A stretch of 64,000 nucleotides of DNA from Cellulomonas soli (GCF_013409305.1 NZ_JACBZJ010000001.1:2294001-2358000), one strand, 5' to 3'. Shown: positions 40,581-51,335, counted from the first letter of the stretch. The notes: a model not told the origin generated them from the sequence alone. A program made the numbers and translations.

Positions 40581-41632
40581 GCGCGGATGCCGTGAGCGAG
40601 TTCGACGAGGAGGCCTGGGCGGTGACGGATCAGATGACAGCAGAGCAGGCGACGGCAGAGCAGATGACGGCGGGTCAGATGACGGCAGAGCACATGACGG
40701 CAGAGCACATGACGGCAGAGCACATGACGGCAGAGCAGGCGGCGGCAGACCGGACGGTCGTGCTGCCTGCCGTCCTGCCGCCGGGTTCACCGGCCGGGGT
40801 CGCGCACGCCCTGACGGTCTCGCCGCGGACGCCGCCGGCGGTGGTGCCGTCGCACGGTCTGGCCGAGCTGCGGGCACGTGAGGTGTCGGCGTGGTTCGGC
40901 TCCCACCATGTGCTCGACCGAGTGTCGCTGACGATGCCGGCCGGGCAGGTGACCGCGCTGATCGGCCCGTCGGGCTGCGGCAAGTCGACCTTCCTGCGGA
41001 TCCTCAACCGCATGCACGAGCTCGTGCCGTCGGCCGCGCTGGCGGGTGAGGTGCTGCTCGACGGCCACGACCTGTACGACCCGTCGCGGCGGGTGACGCA
41101 GGCGCGTCGCGACGTGGGCATGGTCTTCCAGAAGCCGAACCCGTTCCCCGCGATGAGCATCCGTGAGAACGTCCTGGCCGGACTCCGGCTCACCGGTGTC
41201 CGGGCGGGTGCGGCGGACAAGGCGATGCTCGTGGAGTCCTCGCTGATCCGCGCAGGTCTGTGGCGCGAGGTCCGTGACCGGCTGGACGCCCCGGGCGGTG
41301 GGCTCTCGGGTGGGCAGCAGCAGCGCCTGTGCATCGCGCGGGCGCTCGCGGTCCGGCCGCGCGTGCTGCTGATGGACGAGCCGTGCTCGGCGCTCGACCC
41401 GACGTCGACGCGGGTGATCGAGGAGACGATCGGCGAGCTGGCCTCGCAGGTGACGATCGTGATCGTGACCCACAACATGCAGCAGGCGGCGCGGGTGTCG
41501 CAGCAGTGCGCGTTCTTCCTGGCCTCGCAGGGTCTGCCGGGTGTCGTCGTGGAGCACGGGGACACGGGTGCGATGTTCAGCGTGCCGCAGGACGAGCGCA
41601 CGGAGGCCTACGTCTCGGGGCGCTTCGGCTGA
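40577..41632 (+). CDS. pstB: phosphate ABC transporter ATPase PstB with repeat-bearing N-terminus
   Basis: This is a 351-residue ABC ATPase with Walker [11 protein letters not shown]-loop V-F-Q-K-P-N-P-F-P (the PstB-specific K-P-N-P-F motif), signature L-S-G-G-Q-Q-Q-R and Walker B L-L-M-D-E-P. It should power PstC/PstA. The first 100 residues are an extension not present in usual PstB (about 255-260 residues) and include seven MTAEQ-type pentapeptides encoded by a 15-bp tandem repeat. The GTG at 40577 overlaps the DUF916 stop; GTGs at 40592 and 40621 are alternatives. It lies 13 kb from pstCA. No phoU is visible. Confidence 0.9.
   Translation: MSADAVSEFDEEAWAVTDQMTAEQATAEQMTAGQMTAEHMTAEHMTAEHMTAEQAAADRTVVLPAVLPPGSPAGVAHALTVSPRTPPAVVPSHGLAELRAREVSAWFGSHHVLDRVSLTMPAGQVTALIGPSGCGKSTFLRILNRMHELVPSAALAGEVLLDGHDLYDPSRRVTQARRDVGMVFQKPNPFPAMSIRENVLAGLRLTGVRAGAADKAMLVESSLIRAGLWREVRDRLDAPGGGLSGGQQQRLCIARALAVRPRVLLMDEPCSALDPTSTRVIEETIGELASQVTIVIVTHNMQQAARVSQQCAFFLASQGLPGVVVEHGDTGAMFSVPQDERTEAYVSGRFG
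40634..40738 (+). repeat. 15-bp tandem repeat inside pstB
   Basis: Seven in-frame copies of a 15-bp unit close to ATGACGGCAGAGCAC encode M/A-T-A-E/G-Q/H; three consecutive copies (40679-40723) are identical. A partial eighth follows. Identity of neighbouring units suggests slippage-prone, recently expanded DNA. Confidence 0.85.
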
Positions 41633-41685
41633 CGTCGCCCGGCCCGGGGTCGGCGTGCGCTGGTCCCGGGTGTCCCCTCGGGGAG

Positions 41686-41704
41686 CCGTTCCGCGCGCGA
41701 ACGG
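41686..41704. terminator. palindrome after pstB
   Basis: CCGTTC and GAACGG flank a 7-nt CGCGCGC loop, 54 bp after the pstB stop. It is either the terminator of the surface/pst locus or an operator for the NlpC/P60 gene. Confidence 0.4.
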
Positions 41705-41748
41705 GTGATGTGAGCGTCGTTGTGTCCGGGTTCCTCCCGAAGCACATC

Positions 41749-41784
41749 CGTGTGACTCGTGTGACGCGTGTGACTCGTGTTCAC
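41749..41784 (+). repeat. 9-bp tandem repeat upstream of the NlpC/P60 gene
   Basis: Four 9-bp units (CGTGTGACT, CGTGTGACG, CGTGTGACT, CGTGTTCAC) end 94 bp before the start. The last unit and the following GGTTCAC at 41791 give GTTCAC elements 13 bp apart. This is possibly a regulator-binding array. Confidence 0.6.
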
Positions 41785-41878
41785 TTCTGGGGTTCACGCC
41801 GGTAGCGTGCCGAAGGCGGGAACCGTCGGGCGCCCACGCCACGGACCTGCGATCACGGACCTGCGGAAGGGGAACCTG

Positions 41879-43294
41879 GTGACCTCACGCGTCACGCACG
41901 CCCGAGGACGTCGGGCGGCAGGCCGTCGCGCCGTCGTGTCCGGTGCCGTGGCAGCCGTGCTCCTCGTCGCCGGCACGGCCACCGGGACCACGGTCGCGCT
42001 CGCCGACCCGACGCCACCCTCGCAGCAGGACGTCGAGGACGCCCAGCAGGCCGTGACCGACGCCACCACGTCGGTGGCGGGCGCGGAGGTCCGGCTCGCC
42101 GAGCTCACCGCTGCCAACGACGCCGCCGAGCTCAAGGTCCAGCAGGTCGGCGAGGCCTACACCCAGGCGCTCGCGGACTCCGACGCCGCCCAGGCCGTGT
42201 CCGCCGACGCGACCGCCCGGTCGCAGGAGGCCGACGCAAAGGCGGAGGAGGCCCGCCGCCAGCTCGCGGCGATCGCCCGCCAGATCGCCCGCTCGGGCGG
42301 CTCCGCCGACGCGCTGCAGTCGCTGCTGTCCGCGGACGGGTTCGAGGACGTCGCCCGTCGCAGCGGCACGCTCGACCGTGTCAGCGGCAAGGCCGACCAG
42401 GCGGTCCAGGAGCTGCGGGCCGCCCAGCTCGTCGCCACGACGCTGTCCGCCCGCGCCGCGGACGCCGCCGAGGAGGCGGCGACCGCGAAGGCCGCCGCGC
42501 AGACCGCGCTCGACACCGCCCAGCAGGCGCAGGCCGACGCCGAGGACCAGGTCGCCGCGGCCGCGAGCGAGCGCGACCAGCTGCTGACCGTGCTCGCCGC
42601 CGCGCGGCAGACCAGCGTCGAGGTCGAGCGCCAGCGGCAGGACCAGCTCGACGCGGAACGGCGAGCCCGCACCGAGGCGGCCGCGCAGGCTGCCCGGCTG
42701 GCTGCCGCGACGCCCGCCGCCCCCGCGACGAGCACGCCCGCGACCAGCACCCCCACGACCAGCACGCCCGCGACCGATGGCACGACGGCACCTGCCACGG
42801 GTGGCTCGGGGACGCCGGCCACCGGAGGCACGACCACCGGGGGCACGACCACACCCCCGGCGACCTCGACGCCGGAACCGGCCGCCCCGTCAGCGCCCGC
42901 CACCGGCGGCACCTCCCGCGGCTCCGCGGCGCAGGGCCAGGCGGCCGTCGCGTCCGCGATGACCAAGCTCGGCCTGCCGTACGTGTGGGGCGGTGTCGGT
43001 CCGACCGGCTACGACTGCTCGGGCCTGACGTCGACCTCCTGGCGCACCGCGGGCGTGAGCATCAACCGCACCTCGCGCGACCAGTACACGCAGGTCCAGA
43101 AGATCTCCTACGACCAGCTGCGGCCCGGCGACCTCATCTTCTGGGCGAGCAACACCGCCGACCCCAGCTCGATCTACCACGTGGCGATGTACATCGGGAA
43201 CGGGCAGATCATCGAGGCCCCGACCTACAACGTGCCGGTGCGGGTCACCTCGATGCGCTGGTCGGGGACCATGCCCTACGCCGGGCGCCCCTGA
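41879..43294 (+). CDS. secreted NlpC/P60 peptidoglycan endopeptidase with coiled-coil head
   Basis: This 471-residue protein has an N-terminal signal (about 1-40), a long Ala/Gln/Glu-rich coiled coil (about 45-265) and a Thr/Pro/Gly-rich linker (270-360). The C-terminal NlpC/P60 domain has catalytic Cys in Y-D-C-S-G-L-T and His in I-Y-H-V-A-M-Y-I-G-N-G. This is the RipA/PcsB-like architecture: the coiled coil usually docks to a cell-division activator and the enzyme cleaves peptide stems. The GTG at 41879 has GGAAGGGG 6 bp upstream. Its own promoter region holds 9-bp repeats. Confidence 0.88.
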   Translation: MTSRVTHARGRRAAGRRAVVSGAVAAVLLVAGTATGTTVALADPTPPSQQDVEDAQQAVTDATTSVAGAEVRLAELTAANDAAELKVQQVGEAYTQALADSDAAQAVSADATARSQEADAKAEEARRQLAAIARQIARSGGSADALQSLLSADGFEDVARRSGTLDRVSGKADQAVQELRAAQLVATTLSARAADAAEEAATAKAAAQTALDTAQQAQADAEDQVAAAASERDQLLTVLAAARQTSVEVERQRQDQLDAERRARTEAAAQAARLAAATPAAPATSTPATSTPTTSTPATDGTTAPATGGSGTPATGGTTTGGTTTPPATSTPEPAAPSAPATGGTSRGSAAQGQAAVASAMTKLGLPYVWGGVGPTGYDCSGLTSTSWRTAGVSINRTSRDQYTQVQKISYDQLRPGDLIFWASNTADPSSIYHVAMYIGNGQIIEAPTYNVPVRVTSMRWSGTMPYAGRP

Positions 43295-43310
43295 CCTCGT
43301 CCGCAGACGA

Positions 43311-43355
43311 CGAAGGCCCGCTCCCTCAGGGTGGATCCGAGGGGGCGGGCCTTCG
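43311..43355. terminator. strong bidirectional terminator between NlpC/P60 and ppa
   Basis: CGAAGGCCCGC-T-CCCTC pairs with GAGGG-G-GCGGGCCTTCG across an 11-nt loop, in the 78-bp gap between convergent genes. It has a long GC stem with T-rich flanks on the minus strand side. Confidence 0.8.
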
Positions 43356-43372
43356 TGCGTGCGGTGGTCCCG

Positions 43373-43867
43373 TCAGTGGTCGTAGCCGGCGTCGATCGCG
43401 CGCTGGCGCGACCGCTCGATCTCGGCCTCGGCCTCGGCGCGGCCCGTCCAGTGGGCGCCCTCGACCGACTTGCCCGGCTCCAGGTCCTTGTAGACCTCGA
43501 AGAAGTGCTGGATCTCCAGGCGGTGGAAGTCGGACACGTCGTCGATGTCCTGACGCCACGCGGCGCGCTGGTCGCCCGTGGGCACGCACAGGACCTTGTC
43601 GTCGCCGCCGGCCTCGTCGCGCATGCGGAACATGCCCAGCGCGCGGCACCGGATCAGGCAGCCCGGGAACGTCGGCTCCTCGAGCAGCACGAGCGCGTCG
43701 AGCGGGTCGCCGTCCTCACCGAGGGTGCCCTCGATGAAGCCGTAGTCGTCCGGGTACCGGGTCGAGGTGAACAGCATCCGGTCGAGGCGGATGCGCCCCG
43801 TGGCGTGGTCGACCTCGTACTTGTTGCGCTGCCCCTTGGGGATCTCGATCGTGACGTCGAACTCCAC
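43373..43867 (-). CDS. ppa: inorganic pyrophosphatase
   Basis: This is a 164-residue family I enzyme hydrolysing pyrophosphate to phosphate in the cytoplasm. Typical features: I-E-I-P-K-G-x-R-N-K-Y-E near residue 7, Y-P-x-D-Y-G-F-I near 38, and D-G-D-P-L-D-A-L-V metal ligands near 52. Full length. The GTG at 43867 has CAGGAGTGC directly upstream. It is divergent from dacB. Confidence 0.96.
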   Translation of the reverse strand: MEFDVTIEIPKGQRNKYEVDHATGRIRLDRMLFTSTRYPDDYGFIEGTLGEDGDPLDALVLLEEPTFPGCLIRCRALGMFRMRDEAGGDDKVLCVPTGDQRAAWRQDIDDVSDFHRLEIQHFFEVYKDLEPGKSVEGAHWTGRAEAEAEIERSRQRAIDAGYDH

Positions 43868-44026
43868 TGCACTCCTGTCGCACGTCCGGCGCCCCTCGGT
43901 GTGGCGGGGCGGGCGTGACACGTCGTCGTGAGGGCGCCTTCGCGTGCCGTGCGCCCCTGCTACGGACAGTAGTGTGACGCACCGGCGTGACGAGCGCGTC
44001 GTCGGTGCCTGGAGGGGACGGTGGAG

Positions 44027-45439
44027 ATGGCCAGCGGATGGCGTGTCGCAGGGACCGCCGTGCTGGTCGTGGTCCTCGGTCTGGGCGCCTACGCGACGGC
44101 CGACGCGTACGACCTGGTCCCCGGTGTGCTCACCCTCGCCCCCGTGCCGGAGCCCGCCGCGCCGTTCCCCACCGCGCCCGGCGCGGTCGAGGCGGCGGAC
44201 GTCACCTCGGCGCTCACGACGCTCGACCCGCAGGTCCCCGTGCCGGACGTCGCCACGCTGCAGGCCAAGGTCGACGCGCTCGCGGCGGACAGTCGGCTCG
44301 GCGCCACCGTGGGAGTCGTGGTCGCCGACCAGCTCACGGGCGAGGTCCTCGCCTCGCACCTGCCCGACGAGGGGCGCACCCCGGCATCGACCGCGAAGCT
44401 CGTGACCGCGGTGGCCGCGCTCGGCACGCTCGGCGGCGACCTGACGCTCGACACCCGCGTGGTGCGCGGCGACGGCGACACGATCGTGCTCGTCGGCGGT
44501 GGCGACATGATGCTCGCCGCCGGTGCGGGCGACCCGGACGCCGTCAACGGGCACGCAGGCCTGGCGGACCTTGCCGCGCAGGTCGCCCAGACCCTGCAGC
44601 TCGAGGGGCTCACGAGCGTCCGGCTCGCCTTCGACGACTCGCTCTTCACCGGGCCGTCGCTCAGCCCCCGGTGGGACACCTCCGACATCGCCGCCGGCTA
44701 CGTCGCCCCCGTCACGGCGCTCGCGGTGGACATCGCCCAGATGTCCGAGGGGGAGTACCCGCCGCGTTACGCCGACCCCTCGCTGCAGGCCGCGCAGACC
44801 TTCGCGGCCCGGCTCGCCGAGGCGGGCGTGAGCGTGCAGGGGACGCCGACCCGGGCGACCGCGTCCGACGGCGCGCTCGAGCTCGGTGTCGTGCACTCCG
44901 CCACGCTCGACAAGGTCGTGCACCACTTCCTCGACCACTCGGACAACACGATCACCGAGGTCGTCTCGCGCGTGGTCGCGATCGACGCCGGTCTGCCGGC
45001 GAGCTTCGAGGGAGCCTCGCAGGCCGTCATGCACGCGGTGCAGACGCTCGGCGCGGACACCACGGGCTCGTCCCTCGTCGACGCCTCGGGGCTGGGCGAC
45101 GGTTCCGTGCTGACGCCTTCGCTGCTGCTCGACCTGCTGCGGCTGTCCACCGACCCGGCGCAGCCGCTGCTGCGCGAGGTCGCCACCGGGATGCCGATCG
45201 CCGGTCTGACCGGGACCCTCGCCGAGCGGTACACCGACTCCACGGCCCGGGGGCTCGTGCGTGCCAAGACCGGCAGCCTGCCGGGCGTCACGTCGCTCGC
45301 GGGCACGGTGCTCGACGCCGACCGCCGCCAGCTGATCTTCGTCGTCATCGCCGACCAGACGCCCGCAGGCGGCCAGTGGGCACCCCGCAGCGCCATCGAC
45401 GCGTTCGTGATCGACCTCGCGGGCTGCGGCTGCCGCTGA
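44027..45439 (+). CDS. dacB: D-alanyl-D-alanine carboxypeptidase/endopeptidase (PBP4 type)
   Basis: This is a 470-residue S13 peptidase with an N-terminal signal-anchor (about 5-25) and an extracellular catalytic domain. All three penicillin-binding motifs are present: S-T-A-K at 121, S-D-N in H-S-D-N-T-I near 308 and K-T-G in A-K-T-G-S-L near 412. It trims or opens cross-links in peptidoglycan. The ATG at 44027 is preferred over GTG 44021 because GGAGGGG lies 9 bp upstream of the former but only 3 bp from the latter. It starts a rightward run including tilS and hpt. Confidence 0.92.
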   Translation: MASGWRVAGTAVLVVVLGLGAYATADAYDLVPGVLTLAPVPEPAAPFPTAPGAVEAADVTSALTTLDPQVPVPDVATLQAKVDALAADSRLGATVGVVVADQLTGEVLASHLPDEGRTPASTAKLVTAVAALGTLGGDLTLDTRVVRGDGDTIVLVGGGDMMLAAGAGDPDAVNGHAGLADLAAQVAQTLQLEGLTSVRLAFDDSLFTGPSLSPRWDTSDIAAGYVAPVTALAVDIAQMSEGEYPPRYADPSLQAAQTFAARLAEAGVSVQGTPTRATASDGALELGVVHSATLDKVVHHFLDHSDNTITEVVSRVVAIDAGLPASFEGASQAVMHAVQTLGADTTGSSLVDASGLGDGSVLTPSLLLDLLRLSTDPAQPLLREVATGMPIAGLTGTLAERYTDSTARGLVRAKTGSLPGVTSLAGTVLDADRRQLIFVVIADQTPAGGQWAPRSAIDAFVIDLAGCGCR

Positions 45440-45467
45440 CGGTTACCGTGACCTGAGGGAGGACCCG

Positions 45468-46706
45468 ATGGAGCAGGCGCCAAGCGAGCAGGCACGCGAC
45501 GAGCAGGCACGTCGCGAGCAGGAGCCCGGCGCGGCGACCGGCGGGCCCGGTTCGCCCGTGGACTGGGACGCCGCGGCGCGGCTGGCCGGGCGCCTGGCCT
45601 CGCCGGGTCCCGTCGCCTCGCGCGCGCAGCTGGCCGACCTCGTGGGCGAGCTCCGCGCGGGCGCCGCCCGGACGGCCGAGCACGCCTCCCGGGCGTCCCG
45701 GCTCGTGCCTGCCGACGGACGTGCCCCGCAGGAAGTCTCGCGCGTGCTCGTGGTCGACCGCCCCGGCTGGGCCCGGGCCAACACGCAGGTCTTCGCGGCG
45801 ATGCTCGCCGACGTGGACCCGGCGGTCTGGTCGACCGGCTCCGACGGGGGAGGGGCCCGGACCCTGACGCCGCCCTCCCCGACGTCGCGGACGACCGCCG
45901 CGGTCGAGGTCGCCGGGCTGCTCGCGCTGCTGTCGGGCAAGGTGCTCGGTCAGTTCGACCCGTTCGCGGTCGCACCCGGGCAGCCGGGCCGGTTGCTGCT
46001 CGTCGCACCGAACGTGCTGCAGGTCGAACGCACGCTCGACGTGGTCCCGGCGGACTTCCGGGTGTGGGTCGCGCTGCACGAGCAGACCCACGCCCTGCAG
46101 TTCGCGGCCGCCCCCTGGCTCGCCGGGCACCTGCGCGGGCGTGCCACGCAGCTCGTGACCGGCCTGGGCGTCTCCGTGCGGTCCGCGGTGTCCGCGGTGG
46201 CCGCGGCCGGTCGGTCGGCGGGCGGTGCGACGCCGCCCGGCGCTCCCGGCACCGGCTGGCCCTCGCCCGCCGACGTCCTCACCACGGTCGTGCGGGCGCT
46301 GCGGGACTCCGACGCACCGTTCGACCTCACGGCCCTGCTGCCCGCGGAGCAGCGGGCGATCGCGGACGAGGTCGGCGCCGTGATGGCGCTGCTCGAGGGG
46401 CACGCCGACGTGACCATGGATGCCGCCGGACGCGGTCTGGTGCCGTCGGTCCGCCAGCTGCGGGCGCGGTTCGAGGCCCGGCGGGACTCGGCCGCACGTG
46501 CGCGCGGCCCGGCCGGGCTGGTGCGCCGGCTGCTCGGGCTCGACGCGAAGCTCGCGCAGTACCGCGACGGCGCCGCCTTCGTGCGGGCCGTGCGGCGCAG
46601 GGTCGGCGTCGACGGGCTGAACGTCGTCTGGACCGACGCGGCGCTCCTGCCCAGCGCGGCCGAGATCGCCGACCCCGAGCGCTGGGTGCACCGGGTGCAC
46701 GGGTGA
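45468..46706 (+). CDS. zinc-dependent metalloprotease (DUF2342/zincin family)
   Basis: This 412-residue protein has the H-E-Q-T-H zincin motif near residue 205 and a distal E-G-H-A-D-V-T-M-D glutamate motif near 308, as in the actinobacterial zincin_2/DUF2342 family that is almost always found next to dacB and tilS. It lacks a signal peptide. The biological substrate is unknown. The first 25 residues are a Glu/Gln/Ala-rich extension. The ribosome-binding site GAGGAGG precedes the ATG, and it overlaps tilS (GTGA). Confidence 0.85.
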   Translation: MEQAPSEQARDEQARREQEPGAATGGPGSPVDWDAAARLAGRLASPGPVASRAQLADLVGELRAGAARTAEHASRASRLVPADGRAPQEVSRVLVVDRPGWARANTQVFAAMLADVDPAVWSTGSDGGGARTLTPPSPTSRTTAAVEVAGLLALLSGKVLGQFDPFAVAPGQPGRLLLVAPNVLQVERTLDVVPADFRVWVALHEQTHALQFAAAPWLAGHLRGRATQLVTGLGVSVRSAVSAVAAAGRSAGGATPPGAPGTGWPSPADVLTTVVRALRDSDAPFDLTALLPAEQRAIADEVGAVMALLEGHADVTMDAAGRGLVPSVRQLRARFEARRDSAARARGPAGLVRRLLGLDAKLAQYRDGAAFVRAVRRRVGVDGLNVVWTDAALLPSAAEIADPERWVHRVHG

Positions 46707-47860
46707 GCGGACCCGACCCGGCGGTCGCCGCCGTGCGGTCGGCGGTGGCGGCGATCACCGCCGACGTCCCGGCGGACGGGCTCGTGCTCGTCGCCTGCTC
46801 GGGCGGGCCGGACTCGCTCGCGCTGGCGGCGGCGACGGCGTTCGTCGCCGACCGTGCCCGTCGGCGCGCGTCCGGTGCCGGGGGCTGGCGCGCCGGCGCG
46901 GTGGTCGTCGACCACGGCCTGCAGGCGGGGTCGGCGCAGGTGGCCCGGCGGGCCGCGGACGCGTGCCGCACGCTCGGTCTCGACCCGGTGCACGTCGTCG
47001 CGGTCGCACCCGACGGACCGGGTGGGCCCGAGGCGGCCGCCCGGGACGCCCGGTACGCGGCGATCGACGCCGTCGCCGACGCCACGGGTGCGCACGCCGT
47101 GCTGCTCGGCCACACCCTGGACGACCAGGCCGAGACCGTGCTGCTCGGTCTGGGTCGCGGGTCGGGCGTGCGGGCCCTGGCCGGCATGGCGGCCGTGCGG
47201 GGGCGTCTGCGTCGGCCGCTGCTCGCGCTGCGCCGCGCGGACACGCTGCGGGTGTGCGAGGTGCTGGCGCTGGACCCGTGGCACGACCCGACGAACACGC
47301 CGACGGCCGAGGCCTCGTCCGGACCTCGCCGGAGCAGGCTGCGGGCGCTGGCCGTGCCTGCGCTCGTCGACGTGCTGGGGCCCGGGGTGCCCGGTGCGCT
47401 GGCACGCACGGCCGACCAGCTGCGCGAGGCGGCGGACACGCTCGATACGCTCGCCGACGCCCTGCTCGCCGACGCCCTGCTCGCCGACGCCCTGCGCCCC
47501 GATGGGCCGCTCGACGACGCCCAGCTCGTCGACGGCCCGCTCGACGACGACCCGTCGCTCCGGTTCGACGTCGACGCCCTGCTCGCCGCCCCGACCGGTC
47601 TGCGGCGCTGGGCGCTGCGGGCCGCGGCGGTGCGTGCCGGCAGCCCGGCCGGGAGCCTGCGCCGGGAGCACGTGCTCGCGCTCGACGCCCTGCTGACCGG
47701 CTGGCACGGGCAGGGTCCCGTGGCGCTCCCGGGCCCGGCCGGGGTCCCGACGGTCGGGTGGCGTGCGTGTGGCACGCTTGGGCTGGGGCCTGCCGGTCGA
47801 CCTGGGAGTCGGCCCGAGCCCGACCCCGAACCCCCGACGGACGATCGACAGGAGCGGTAG
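46703..47860 (+). CDS. tilS: tRNA(Ile)-lysidine synthetase
   Basis: This is a 385-residue N-type ATP pyrophosphatase that converts C34 of tRNA-Ile(CAU) to lysidine so that it reads AUA. The P-loop C-S-G-G-P-D-S is at 32-38; V-V-D-H-G-L and [10 protein letters not shown] follow, all diagnostic. Between the catalytic and C-terminal domains there is an Asp/Leu/Ala repeat insertion (about 250-290) coded by a 15-bp repeat. The GTG at 46703 overlaps the preceding stop. Confidence 0.94.
   Translation: MSGPDPAVAAVRSAVAAITADVPADGLVLVACSGGPDSLALAAATAFVADRARRRASGAGGWRAGAVVVDHGLQAGSAQVARRAADACRTLGLDPVHVVAVAPDGPGGPEAAARDARYAAIDAVADATGAHAVLLGHTLDDQAETVLLGLGRGSGVRALAGMAAVRGRLRRPLLALRRADTLRVCEVLALDPWHDPTNTPTAEASSGPRRSRLRALAVPALVDVLGPGVPGALARTADQLREAADTLDTLADALLADALLADALRPDGPLDDAQLVDGPLDDDPSLRFDVDALLAAPTGLRRWALRAAAVRAGSPAGSLRREHVLALDALLTGWHGQGPVALPGPAGVPTVGWRACGTLGLGPAGRPGSRPEPDPEPPTDDRQER
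47450..47494 (+). repeat. 15-bp tandem repeat in tilS
   Basis: Three perfect consecutive copies of CTCGCCGACGCCCTG encode L-A-D-A-L, in frame, in the inter-domain region. Degenerate L-D-D/L-V-D copies continue downstream. Confidence 0.85.
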
Positions 47861-47862
47861 CG

Positions 47863-48417
<555 letters not shown>

Positions 48418-48421
48418 GCCC

Positions 48422-48483
48422 GAAGGTCCCCTCCCTGCACCCGCGGCAGCCTGTGCCCTGGGCGAACAGGGAGGGGAACCTTC
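48422..48483 (+). terminator. long-loop terminator after hpt
   Basis: GAAGGT-C-CCCTCCCTG pairs with CAGGGAGGGG-A-ACCTTC with one mismatch and a 29-nt loop, just after the hpt stop and before the ftsH promoter region. It separates the tilS-hpt unit from ftsH. Confidence 0.7.
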
Positions 48484-48550
48484 AGCATCACCGTGTAACT
48501 TCGAGCCACCTGTCCTGCCACCGGAGGGATGAGGGGGCTGCGCCCCGCCC

Positions 48551-50662
48551 ATGAATCTCAAGCGACTTGTCCGTGGTCCCATCCTGTGGATCGTCCTCGC
48601 CGTCGTGCTGCTCTGGGTCGGAGCCAGCACGCTGGCCACGCCCAGCGTCCAGCGCATCGACACCTCCGACGGCCTCGCACTCCTCGCCGACGGCAAGGTC
48701 ACGCAGGCCAAGGTCACCGAGGGTGACCAGCGCGTCGACCTCACGCTGAGCAAGGACTTCGTCAAGGACGAGGACAACTACGGCACCTCCGTCCAGTTCT
48801 ACTACGTCGTCCCGCAGGGTCCGGACGTCATCGCGGCCATCGCGAAGGCGGACCCGAAGGACGGCTACACCTCCGAGGTGCCGCAGACCTCCTGGTGGAC
48901 GAGCCTGCTCGGCCTCGTGCTGCCGTTCGTCATCATCCTGGGCGTGTTCTGGTTCCTCATGTCCAACATGCAGGGCGGCGGCTCGCGGGTCATGAGCTTC
49001 GGCAAGTCGCGCGCCAAGCTCGTGAGCAAGGAATCGCCGCAGGTCACCTTCGCGGACGTCGCCGGTGTGGACGAGGCGCTCGAGGAGCTGCAGGAGATCA
49101 AGGAGTTCCTCTCCGAGCCCGCCAAGTTCCAGGCGGTCGGGGCCAAGATCCCCAAGGGCGTGCTGCTGTACGGCCCTCCGGGAACCGGCAAGACCCTGCT
49201 CGCACGCGCCGTCGCGGGCGAGGCGGGCGTGCCGTTCTACTCGATCTCCGGCTCGGACTTCGTGGAGATGTTCGTCGGTGTCGGCGCGAGCCGCGTCCGT
49301 GACCTGTTCCAGCAGGCCAAGGAGAACTCGCCGGCGATCATCTTCGTCGACGAGATCGATGCCGTCGGTCGTCACCGCGGCGCAGGCCTCGGCGGCGGGC
49401 ACGACGAGCGTGAGCAGACGCTCAACCAGATGCTCGTCGAGATGGACGGCTTCGACGTCAAGACCAACGTCATCCTCATCGCGGCCACGAACCGGCCCGA
49501 CATCCTGGACCCCGCACTGCTGCGCCCGGGACGCTTCGACCGCCAGGTCGCGGTCGACCCGCCGGACCTCAAGGGCCGCGAGCGGATCCTGCGCGTGCAC
49601 GCGCAGGGCAAGCCGATGGCCCCGGGCGTCGACCTGACGACGGTCGCCCGGCGTACCCCGGGCTTCACGGGCGCCGACCTGGCGAACGTGCTGAACGAGG
49701 CCGCGCTGCTCACCGCACGCCAGAACGGCTCGATCATCGACGACCACGCGCTCGACGAGGCGATCGACCGCGTCGTGGCCGGCCCGCAGAAGCGCACCCG
49801 CGTGATGAACCCCAAGGAGGTGAAGATCACCGCGTACCACGAGGGTGGTCACGCCTTGGTGGCCGCCGCGCTGCGCTACACCGACCCCGTCACGAAGGTC
49901 ACGATCCTGCCCCGTGGTCGTGCGCTCGGCTACACGATGGTCATGCCGACGGAGGACAAGTACTCCACGACGCGCAACGAGCTGCTCGACCAGCTCGCCT
50001 ACGCCATGGGCGGCCGCGTCGCCGAGGAGCTCGTCTTCCACGACCCGACCACCGGTGCCAGTAACGACATCGAGAAGGCCACGGGCACGGCACGGCGGAT
50101 GGTCACCCAGTTCGGCATGAGCACCCGGCTCGGCGCGATCCACCTCGGGCAGCAGTCCTCCGAGATGTTCCTCGGCCGCGACGTCGGCCACCAGCGCGAC
50201 TACTCCGAGGACGTCGCCGCGTCGATCGACCTCGAGGTGCGGGCGCTGGTCGAGCGGGCGCACACCGAGGCGTGGGAGATCCTCGTGGAGTACCGCGACG
50301 TGCTCGACGCGCTGGTCCTCGAGCTCCTCGAGAAGGAGACGCTCAACCAGGAGCAGCTCGCCACGATCTTCGCGCCGATCACCAAGCGCCCCCCGCGCGA
50401 GGTGTGGCTCTCGAACGACGACCGTGGTGTCTCCGACCGGCCGCCGGTGCTCACGCCCGCCGAGCGTGCCGCAGCGGAGGGTCCGAAGGACGGCCCGACC
50501 GACGGCCCTGTCGACGCACCTGCCGCCAGCAACGGCACACCTGCCTCCGTCGGCCCGGTCGGCGGGGCGCTCGTCGAGCAGGCCTCGCACGTCAGCGACA
50601 CACCGGCGGAGCCTGCGGGCCCGACGTCCCAGGAGGCGACCGATGGCGACGGATCCCACTGA
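48551..50662 (+). CDS. ftsH: ATP-dependent membrane zinc metalloprotease FtsH
   Basis: This 703-residue protein has two N-terminal membrane helices (about 8-27 and 117-138), an AAA+ domain with Walker A G-P-P-G-T-G-K-T near 208, the pore motif F-V-G-V-G-A-S, SRH R-P-G-R-F-D-R, and the zinc motif H-E-G-G-H near 430. It degrades membrane and short-lived cytosolic proteins as a hexamer. The C-terminal 60 residues are a low-complexity Pro/Ala tail. The canonical H-E-x-x-H is kept, with Gly at both variable positions. The ribosome-binding site is unclear. folE overlaps its 3' end by 20 bp. Confidence 0.97.
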   Translation: MNLKRLVRGPILWIVLAVVLLWVGASTLATPSVQRIDTSDGLALLADGKVTQAKVTEGDQRVDLTLSKDFVKDEDNYGTSVQFYYVVPQGPDVIAAIAKADPKDGYTSEVPQTSWWTSLLGLVLPFVIILGVFWFLMSNMQGGGSRVMSFGKSRAKLVSKESPQVTFADVAGVDEALEELQEIKEFLSEPAKFQAVGAKIPKGVLLYGPPGTGKTLLARAVAGEAGVPFYSISGSDFVEMFVGVGASRVRDLFQQAKENSPAIIFVDEIDAVGRHRGAGLGGGHDEREQTLNQMLVEMDGFDVKTNVILIAATNRPDILDPALLRPGRFDRQVAVDPPDLKGRERILRVHAQGKPMAPGVDLTTVARRTPGFTGADLANVLNEAALLTARQNGSIIDDHALDEAIDRVVAGPQKRTRVMNPKEVKITAYHEGGHALVAAALRYTDPVTKVTILPRGRALGYTMVMPTEDKYSTTRNELLDQLAYAMGGRVAEELVFHDPTTGASNDIEKATGTARRMVTQFGMSTRLGAIHLGQQSSEMFLGRDVGHQRDYSEDVAASIDLEVRALVERAHTEAWEILVEYRDVLDALVLELLEKETLNQEQLATIFAPITKRPPREVWLSNDDRGVSDRPPVLTPAERAAAEGPKDGPTDGPVDAPAASNGTPASVGPVGGALVEQASHVSDTPAEPAGPTSQEATDGDGSH

Positions 50663-51296
50663 CGGCCTCGCCGGGCGCGCGACGGTCGCCTCGACCATCA
50701 GCCCGGTGACGTGGTCGGGCAAGGCGGTCGGGCAGTACGACGAGGCGCGCGCCGAGGCGGCCGTCCGTGAGCTGCTGCTCGCGGTCGGTGAGGACCCGGA
50801 CCGCGAGGGTCTGCGGGACACCCCCGGCCGGGTGGCCCGCGCGTACAAGGAGATCTTCGCGGGGCTCTACCAGGAGCCCGAGGACGTCCTGACGACGACG
50901 TTCGACCTCGGCCACGAGGAGCTCGTCCTGGTCAAGGACATCGAGGTCTACTCCACGTGCGAGCACCACCTGGTGCCGTTCCACGGGGTCGCGCACGTCG
51001 GTTACATCCCGGGTGCGGACGGTCGGATCACGGGCCTGAGCAAGTTCGCCCGGCTCGTCGACGTCTACGCCCGCCGCCCGCAGGTGCAGGAGCGGCTGAC
51101 CTCGCAGATCGCCGACGCGATGGTGCGGGTGCTGCAGCCGCGCGGTGTCCTCGTGGTCGTCGAGTGCGAGCACCTGTGCATGTCGATGCGGGGCGTGCGC
51201 AAGCCCGGGTCGCGCACGGTCACCTCGGCGGTCCGTGGGCAGCTGCGGGACGTCGCCACGCGGGCCGAGGCGATGAGCCTCGTGCTCGGTCGCTGA
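50643..51296 (+). CDS. folE: GTP cyclohydrolase I
   Basis: This is a 217-residue enzyme converting GTP to dihydroneopterin triphosphate, the first step of folate synthesis. Zinc-binding Cys and His occur in [11 protein letters not shown] near 102 and E-C-E-H-L-C-M near 175; [10 protein letters not shown] is also present. The ATG at 50643 lies inside the ftsH 3' end and has CCAGGAGG upstream. It is first of the folate cluster. Confidence 0.97.
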   Translation: MATDPTDGLAGRATVASTISPVTWSGKAVGQYDEARAEAAVRELLLAVGEDPDREGLRDTPGRVARAYKEIFAGLYQEPEDVLTTTFDLGHEELVLVKDIEVYSTCEHHLVPFHGVAHVGYIPGADGRITGLSKFARLVDVYARRPQVQERLTSQIADAMVRVLQPRGVLVVVECEHLCMSMRGVRKPGSRTVTSAVRGQLRDVATRAEAMSLVLGR

Positions 51297-51322
51297 CCCG
51301 TCCGCCCCGACGTCGGACGCCC

Positions 51323-51328
51323 TAGGCT
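51323..51328 (+). promoter_or_regulatory. -10 element, leaderless folP
   Basis: TAGGCT lies 7 bp before the folP ATG, which itself has no ribosome-binding site. It marks an internal promoter in the folate cluster. Confidence 0.5.
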
Positions 51329-51335
51329 CGGCCCC

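Noticed and set aside
41771..41785. CRP-like site TGTGA...TTCAC upstream of the NlpC/P60 gene
   Set aside because: The spacing is off by one from the consensus and the element is part of the 9-bp repeat.
41633..41878. c-di-AMP (ydaO) riboswitch before the NlpC/P60 gene
   Set aside because: Expected from similar actinobacterial genes, but the conserved core sequences are not recognisable by eye.
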